Shown piece after piece: positions 6,015 to 8,889 of a stretch of DNA of 8,889 nucleotides (the stretch's first letter is position 1; each line of letters begins with the position of its first letter). The stretch lies in contig DCMX01000099.1 in assembly GCA_002321855.1 (NCBI GenBank), forward strand, positions 1-8,889, written 5' to 3'. The notes below the pieces were generated by a model. The model was not told the DNA's origin and made no database searches. It worked only from the letters and a program-made list of their open reading frames with translations. This stretch comes from Fidelibacterota bacterium UBA1611. GTDB taxonomy: Bacteria > Fidelibacterota > Marinisomatia > Marinisomatales > UBA1611. Made by a program: the position numbers and the translations under genes.

Positions 6015-6308
6015 ATGCCAACCTATGATTATATTTGCAAAGAATGTGGGGAGAGGTTCGAGCATTTTCAAACAATGTCATCAGAACGATTAACACAACG
6101 CCCTGGTTGTGATCGAGGCATTTGTAATGTAATTCGGCTTATCAGTGGAGGAACAGGACTTATTTTTAAAGGTTCCGGATATTATCAGACTGATTATAAA
6201 AACAAGGGAAAAGATGATTCTTTATTAGATGGAAAAGAAAAAAAACCAAAAAAAGAAAAAAAATCACCTGAAAAGAAATCAACTGATAAGAAAGTTAAGG
6301 TCAAATGA
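6015..6308 (+). CDS. FmdB-family zinc-ribbon protein with a Lys-rich tail
   Basis: This 97-residue protein belongs to the small FmdB-type zinc-ribbon (putative regulatory) family, whose function is poorly defined. The N-terminus MPTYDYICKECGERFEHFQTM has the first Cys pair, Cys8 and Cys11. The family's LISGGTGLIFKGSGYYQTDY segment is at 42-61. The second Cys pair is altered: where C-P-x-C is expected the sequence reads R-P-G-C (residues 29-32). Arg29 is CGC (6099-6101), one base from the Cys codon TGC. Another Cys, Cys37, is nearby and could substitute. Residues ~68-97 are a highly basic, probably disordered tail. AGAGG at 6003-6007 is a good Shine-Dalgarno. The stop overlaps the icd start as ATGA, so the two are probably co-translated. 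Confidence 0.85.
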   Translation: MPTYDYICKECGERFEHFQTMSSERLTQRPGCDRGICNVIRLISGGTGLIFKGSGYYQTDYKNKGKDDSLLDGKEKKPKKEKKSPEKKSTDKKVKVK

Positions 6309-7531
6309 ATGTATTCTCAAAAATCACGATGGAAAATAGTGGGTTACAGGTACCCGATTATCCAATAATTCCATACATCGAAGGTGACGGTATAGGATCG
6401 GATATATGGTCCGCCGCTGTCCACGTTTTTGAAAATGCGGTCGAAAAAGCTTACAGCGGATTAAAACAGATAAAATGGTTGGAAGTTCTTGCTGGTGAGA
6501 AAGCCTTTAACAAAACAGGGGAGTGGTTGCCTCAGAAAACACTTGATAATATTTTAGAAAATATGATTGCTATAAAAGGTCCCTTGACAACACCTGTTGG
6601 AGGTGGAATACGATCATTAAATGTGGCGCTACGCCAAAAACTTGATCTTTTTGCCTGTGTTCGCCCTGTGAAATGGTTTCCCGGTGTGCCTTCCCCAGTA
6701 AAGCACCCAGAATTTGTTAATATGGTCATATTTCGAGAAAATACTGAAGATATTTATGCCGGTATAGAGTGGATGCATGGAACGAATGATCTCGAAAAGG
6801 TAAAAGCTTTTCTTTTAAATGAGATGAATGTAAAAAATATTCGTTTTCCTGACACAACAAGTCTGGGACTGAAACCTGTATCTAAGGAAGGAACAGAACG
6901 GCTAGTTCGTGCAGCAATAGAATATGCTTTTTCTCATGATAGAAAGACAGTTACACTGGTGCACAAGGGAAATATTATGAAATTTACCGAAGGTGCTTTT
7001 TGTGATTGGGGATATCAGGTAGCGAAGAATGACTATAGTTCCGATGATTTGGATGGTGGACCATGGCAAATAATCAATAAGGGAGGGAAGATGTTGGTCA
7101 TTAAAGATATGATTGCTGATGCTTTTCTTCAGCAGATACTTCTTCGTCCCGCTGAGTATGATGTTATTGCCACCTTAAATTTGAATGGTGATTATATTTC
7201 TGATGCACTAGCAGCCATCGTGGGTGGAATCGGCATTGCGCCAGGAGCAAATATAAATTATACCACTGGACACGCCATTTTTGAAGCGACACATGGCACT
7301 GCACCAAAATATACCGGTCAAGATAAAGTAAACCCCAGTTCGATTATATTATCCGGTGTAATGATGATGGAATACATGGGATGGCAAGAAGCGGCTGACC
7401 TAATAGTATCTGGTATGGAAGGTGCGATTCAGGCCAAACGAGTTACCTATGATTTTCATCGACTCATGGATGGAGCTACCAAATTGAAATGCTCTCAATT
7501 TGGTCATGAGATAGTATCCAAAATGCCATAA
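6305..7531 (+). CDS. icd: Isocitrate dehydrogenase, NADP-dependent (homodimeric type I)
   Basis: Icd oxidatively decarboxylates isocitrate to 2-oxoglutarate in the TCA cycle, giving NADPH and CO2. The 408 residues and nearly the whole sequence match the E. coli-type enzyme. Substrate-site features: RSLN with Ser104 (the counterpart of E. coli Ser113, the AceK phosphorylation site), FRENTEDIYAG with Tyr151, VHKGN with catalytic Lys221, and metal-binding Asp272, Asp296 and Asp300 (ADAF, NLNGDYISD). Cofactor-site features: HGTAPKY with Lys335-Tyr336, Val342, Tyr382 and Arg386, the pattern that contacts the 2'-phosphate of NADP, so NADP rather than NAD is expected. The start at ATG 6305 overlaps the fmdB stop (ATGA), with AAGG (6297-6300) 4 bases upstream. 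Met9 is a less likely alternative. Whether AceK exists in this organism cannot be seen here. Confidence 0.96.
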   Translation: MNVFSKITMENSGLQVPDYPIIPYIEGDGIGSDIWSAAVHVFENAVEKAYSGLKQIKWLEVLAGEKAFNKTGEWLPQKTLDNILENMIAIKGPLTTPVGGGIRSLNVALRQKLDLFACVRPVKWFPGVPSPVKHPEFVNMVIFRENTEDIYAGIEWMHGTNDLEKVKAFLLNEMNVKNIRFPDTTSLGLKPVSKEGTERLVRAAIEYAFSHDRKTVTLVHKGNIMKFTEGAFCDWGYQVAKNDYSSDDLDGGPWQIINKGGKMLVIKDMIADAFLQQILLRPAEYDVIATLNLNGDYISDALAAIVGGIGIAPGANINYTTGHAIFEATHGTAPKYTGQDKVNPSSIILSGVMMMEYMGWQEAADLIVSGMEGAIQAKRVTYDFHRLMDGATKLKCSQFGHEIVSKMP

Positions 7532-7558
7532 TAGTATTTAAGTTTATAATCTATCTAT

Positions 7559-7584
7559 ATGAATTATTTAGGAGAATAATTCAT
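7559..7584. promoter_or_regulatory. Perfect 10-bp hairpin upstream of obg with TAGGAG loop
   Basis: ATGAATTATT (7559-7568) and AATAATTCAT (7575-7584) are exact reverse complements around the loop TAGGAG. The loop carries the only Shine-Dalgarno-like sequence (AGGAG) before obg, 20 bases from its ATG, too far for ordinary initiation unless the right arm is folded away. No T-tract follows, so it is not a standard terminator. It may be an operator or a translational control element. Confidence 0.55.
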
Positions 7585-7594
7585 CATTAGTATT

Positions 7595-8569
7595 ATGTTT
7601 ATCGATTTTACTCAGGTTGAACTTTTTGCCGGTAAGGGCGGTGCTGGAGCTGTATCCTTTCGTAAGGAAAAATATATTCCAAAAGGTGGCCCTGATGGTG
7701 GTGATGGTGGACGTGGCGGGCATGTATTGTTCAAGGTAGATACTGGTCTGCATACTCTCCATGATATTCGTTATAGAAAGAAATATCAAGCAGAAAATGG
7801 TCACCATGGTGGTGGTAGTAACAAAACCGGCCGTAACGGCACAGATATTCTTATCCCAATTCCGCCAGGTACATTGATTCGAAGAAAGAATGAAGAAAAT
7901 CTTCTTGCGGATTTGACCAAAGATGGCCAGAGTTTTATTGCGTGTCAAGGTGGACAAGGTGGTAAAGGGAATGCACGTTATAAAACAGCCACTCAACGGG
8001 CACCCCGAACAGCCCAAAAAGGAACACCAGGTGAGTCCGGCTTCTTTGATATTGAATTGAAGATTTTGGCAGATGTGGGTTTAGTAGGTTTTCCAAATTC
8101 AGGAAAATCGACATTACTTTCGAAATTGTCTGCTGCAAAACCTAAAATTGCAGAATATCCCTTTACAACACTGGAACCCCAACTAGGTATTGTTAAATAT
8201 GGTGAATACAATTCATTTGTCATGGCGGATATTCCCGGATTAATTAAGGGAGCAAGTGACGGGAAAGGGCTCGGTCTTCAGTTTCTGAAGCACATTGAAC
8301 GTAACAAAATTCATATATACATTATCGACGTTCAAGAAAAATTCCCTGAAGATACATTAGAAGCATTGAAAAAAGAATTGGCTCAGTTTAACCAAAACCT
8401 ATTGCGCAAGCCTTATTTGATATGCCGGTCTAAAATGGATCTCGATATTGATTTGTCAGATGGCTGGAAATCATTTTCACATGAGTTTACGGATATTTCA
8501 GCTATTAGTGGGCAAGGCTTAACTGAGCTTGTTCAAAAAATTGCGAAACTTATAGATTTTAAGAACTGA
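7595..8569 (+). CDS. obg: GTPase Obg (CgtA), ribosome assembly, without C-terminal OCT domain
   Basis: Obg is an essential GTPase that binds the 50S subunit during assembly and links growth to nucleotide state. The protein has 324 residues. Residues 1-158 are the Gly-rich Obg fold (AGKGGAGAVSFRKEK, then many GG repeats). The GTPase domain follows: P-loop GFPNSGKST (165-173), G2 around YPFTTLEPQLG (188-198), G3 DIPG (212-215) and G5 SAISG (302-306). G4, normally NKxD, is SKMD (279-282), so Ser replaces the Asn that recognises guanine; other Obg proteins are known with T/SKxD. There is no C-terminal OCT domain, so this is the short form. The start at 7595 gives the standard N-terminus (MFIDFTQVELFAGKGG). 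No Shine-Dalgarno lies at normal distance; an AGGAG sits in a hairpin loop 20 bases upstream. The 63-base gap from icd suggests a separate or regulated unit. Confidence 0.96.
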   Translation: MFIDFTQVELFAGKGGAGAVSFRKEKYIPKGGPDGGDGGRGGHVLFKVDTGLHTLHDIRYRKKYQAENGHHGGGSNKTGRNGTDILIPIPPGTLIRRKNEENLLADLTKDGQSFIACQGGQGGKGNARYKTATQRAPRTAQKGTPGESGFFDIELKILADVGLVGFPNSGKSTLLSKLSAAKPKIAEYPFTTLEPQLGIVKYGEYNSFVMADIPGLIKGASDGKGLGLQFLKHIERNKIHIYIIDVQEKFPEDTLEALKKELAQFNQNLLRKPYLICRSKMDLDIDLSDGWKSFSHEFTDISAISGQGLTELVQKIAKLIDFKN

Positions 8570-8601
8570 TTATACCCTCATTCTGAATATTTTGAACCTG
8601 C

Positions 8602-8622
8602 CAAGGATAGTTCGCTATCTTG
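8602..8622. other. UUCG-loop hairpin downstream of obg
   Basis: GATAG-TTCG-CTATC forms a 5-bp stem closed by a stable UUCG tetraloop (8611-8614), extended by C-A-A/T-T-G with one bulged G. It lies 33 bases after the obg stop. Only a weak T-run follows, so it may be a 3' stabilising hairpin or a weak terminator. The rest of 8570-8752 shows nothing I recognise. Confidence 0.45.
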
Positions 8623-8752
8623 TGTGCTCGCTGCGTAAGATGTAACTATAAATGTAATGCAGTAGTTGGTTGGGATACAGTATGAAAAGATGTAAAGCCG
8701 TTTTGGAGGTAAAGGTGAACCAAGGTAATTTCAATATTAAATATTTTAGTTT

Positions 8753-8842
8753 GGAGAGATGGCCGAGTGGTTGAAGGCGCTCGCCTGCTAAGCGAGTAAG
8801 GGGTTTATAGCTCCTTCGAGGGTTCGAATCCCTCTCTCTCCG
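8753..8842 (+). tRNA. tRNA-Ser(GCU)
   Basis: A 90-base tRNA with the long variable arm of class II tRNAs. The acceptor GGAGAGA (8753-8759) pairs with TCTCTCC (8835-8841), with discriminator G at 8842. The D stem is GCC/GGC (8762-8764, 8776-8778), and the anticodon stem CTCGC/GCGAG (8780-8784, 8792-8796) encloses loop CTGCTAA, giving anticodon GCU (GCT at 8787-8789), which reads AGC and AGU. The variable arm AAGGGG/CTCCTT forms a 6-bp stem with one wobble. The T arm GAGGG-TTCGAAT-CCCTC is at 8818-8834. CCA is not encoded, since CAG follows the discriminator, so it must be added after transcription. An intrinsic terminator follows closely. Confidence 0.97.
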
Positions 8843-8857
8843 CAGGTTTTTATGACG

Positions 8858-8889
8858 ATGCCTCCTGTAGAATGGGGGCATTTTTGTTT
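8858..8889 (+). terminator. Intrinsic terminator of the tRNA-Ser gene
   Basis: ATGCCTCC (8858-8865) pairs with GGGGGCAT (8874-8881) in an 8-bp GC-rich stem with one wobble and an 8-base loop. A T-tract TTTTTGTTT runs to the window end. It lies 15 bases after the tRNA, the strongest terminator in the window. Confidence 0.85.

Noticed and set aside
7568..8017. Minus-strand open frame of 149 codons opposite obg
   Set aside because: Overlaps a clear Obg coding sequence; its composition is a by-product of Gly-rich codons on the other strand.
8615..8881. Minus-strand open frame of 88 codons
   Set aside because: It runs antisense through tRNA-Ser and its terminator; the RERDSNPR-type peptide is the well-known false translation of a tRNA-Ser complement.
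1..8889. CRISPR arrays, insertion sequences, phage or toxin-antitoxin genes
   Set aside because: No regularly spaced repeats, transposase motifs, terminal repeats or target duplications seen; the genes are core functions plus the two-gene module.

Overview
The window is an AT-rich, compact bacterial chromosome segment that looks ordinary except for one two-gene module. All genes lie on the + strand. The gene set (ftsX, grpE, dnaJ, rsmD, coaD, an FmdB-family zinc ribbon, icd, obg, tRNA-Ser) is core bacterial housekeeping. The AT-rich coding, the scarcity of strong Shine-Dalgarno sites and the gene mix fit an uncultured diderm lineage, possibly of the FCB/Marinimicrobia type. That placement is a low-confidence inference, because no rRNA or diagnostic marker is present.

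Layout: (1) 1-2051: the 3' end of the cell-division gene ftsX, then grpE (TTG start) and dnaJ overlapping by ATGA. The partner dnaK is not between or beside them. The DnaJ is unusual: only the second zinc centre (two CxxCxGxG motifs) is kept. (2) 2052-2491: 440 bases without a supported gene, with two inverted repeats. (3) 2492-4974: two genes I cannot assign to a named family member. The first has a pilin-like N-terminus (charged leader, LIE with Glu at mature position 5, hydrophobic helix, Pro at position 22) but lacks the Gly needed for prepilin peptidase cleavage. The second looks like a PilM actin-fold domain joined through one membrane helix to a PilN/GspL-like extracytoplasmic domain. 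Together they look like part of a type IV pilus/type II secretion-type machine encoded apart from any secretin, ATPase or platform gene visible here. (4) 4983-5968: rsmD and coaD, overlapping by ATGA, ending at a probable intrinsic terminator. (5) 6015-7531: an fmdB-like gene and icd (NADP-type isocitrate dehydrogenase), again overlapping by ATGA, with a possible structure over the fmdB ribosome binding site. (6) 7559-8569: a perfect 10-bp hairpin followed by obg. (7) 8570-8889: a UUCG hairpin, tRNA-Ser(GCU) and a clear intrinsic terminator.

Working together: GrpE and DnaJ serve the Hsp70 cycle; RsmD and Obg act in ribosome maturation; CoaD makes coenzyme A; Icd feeds the TCA cycle; FtsX controls septal wall hydrolysis. 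The pilin-like/PilM-PilN-like pair is the part most likely to be undescribed.
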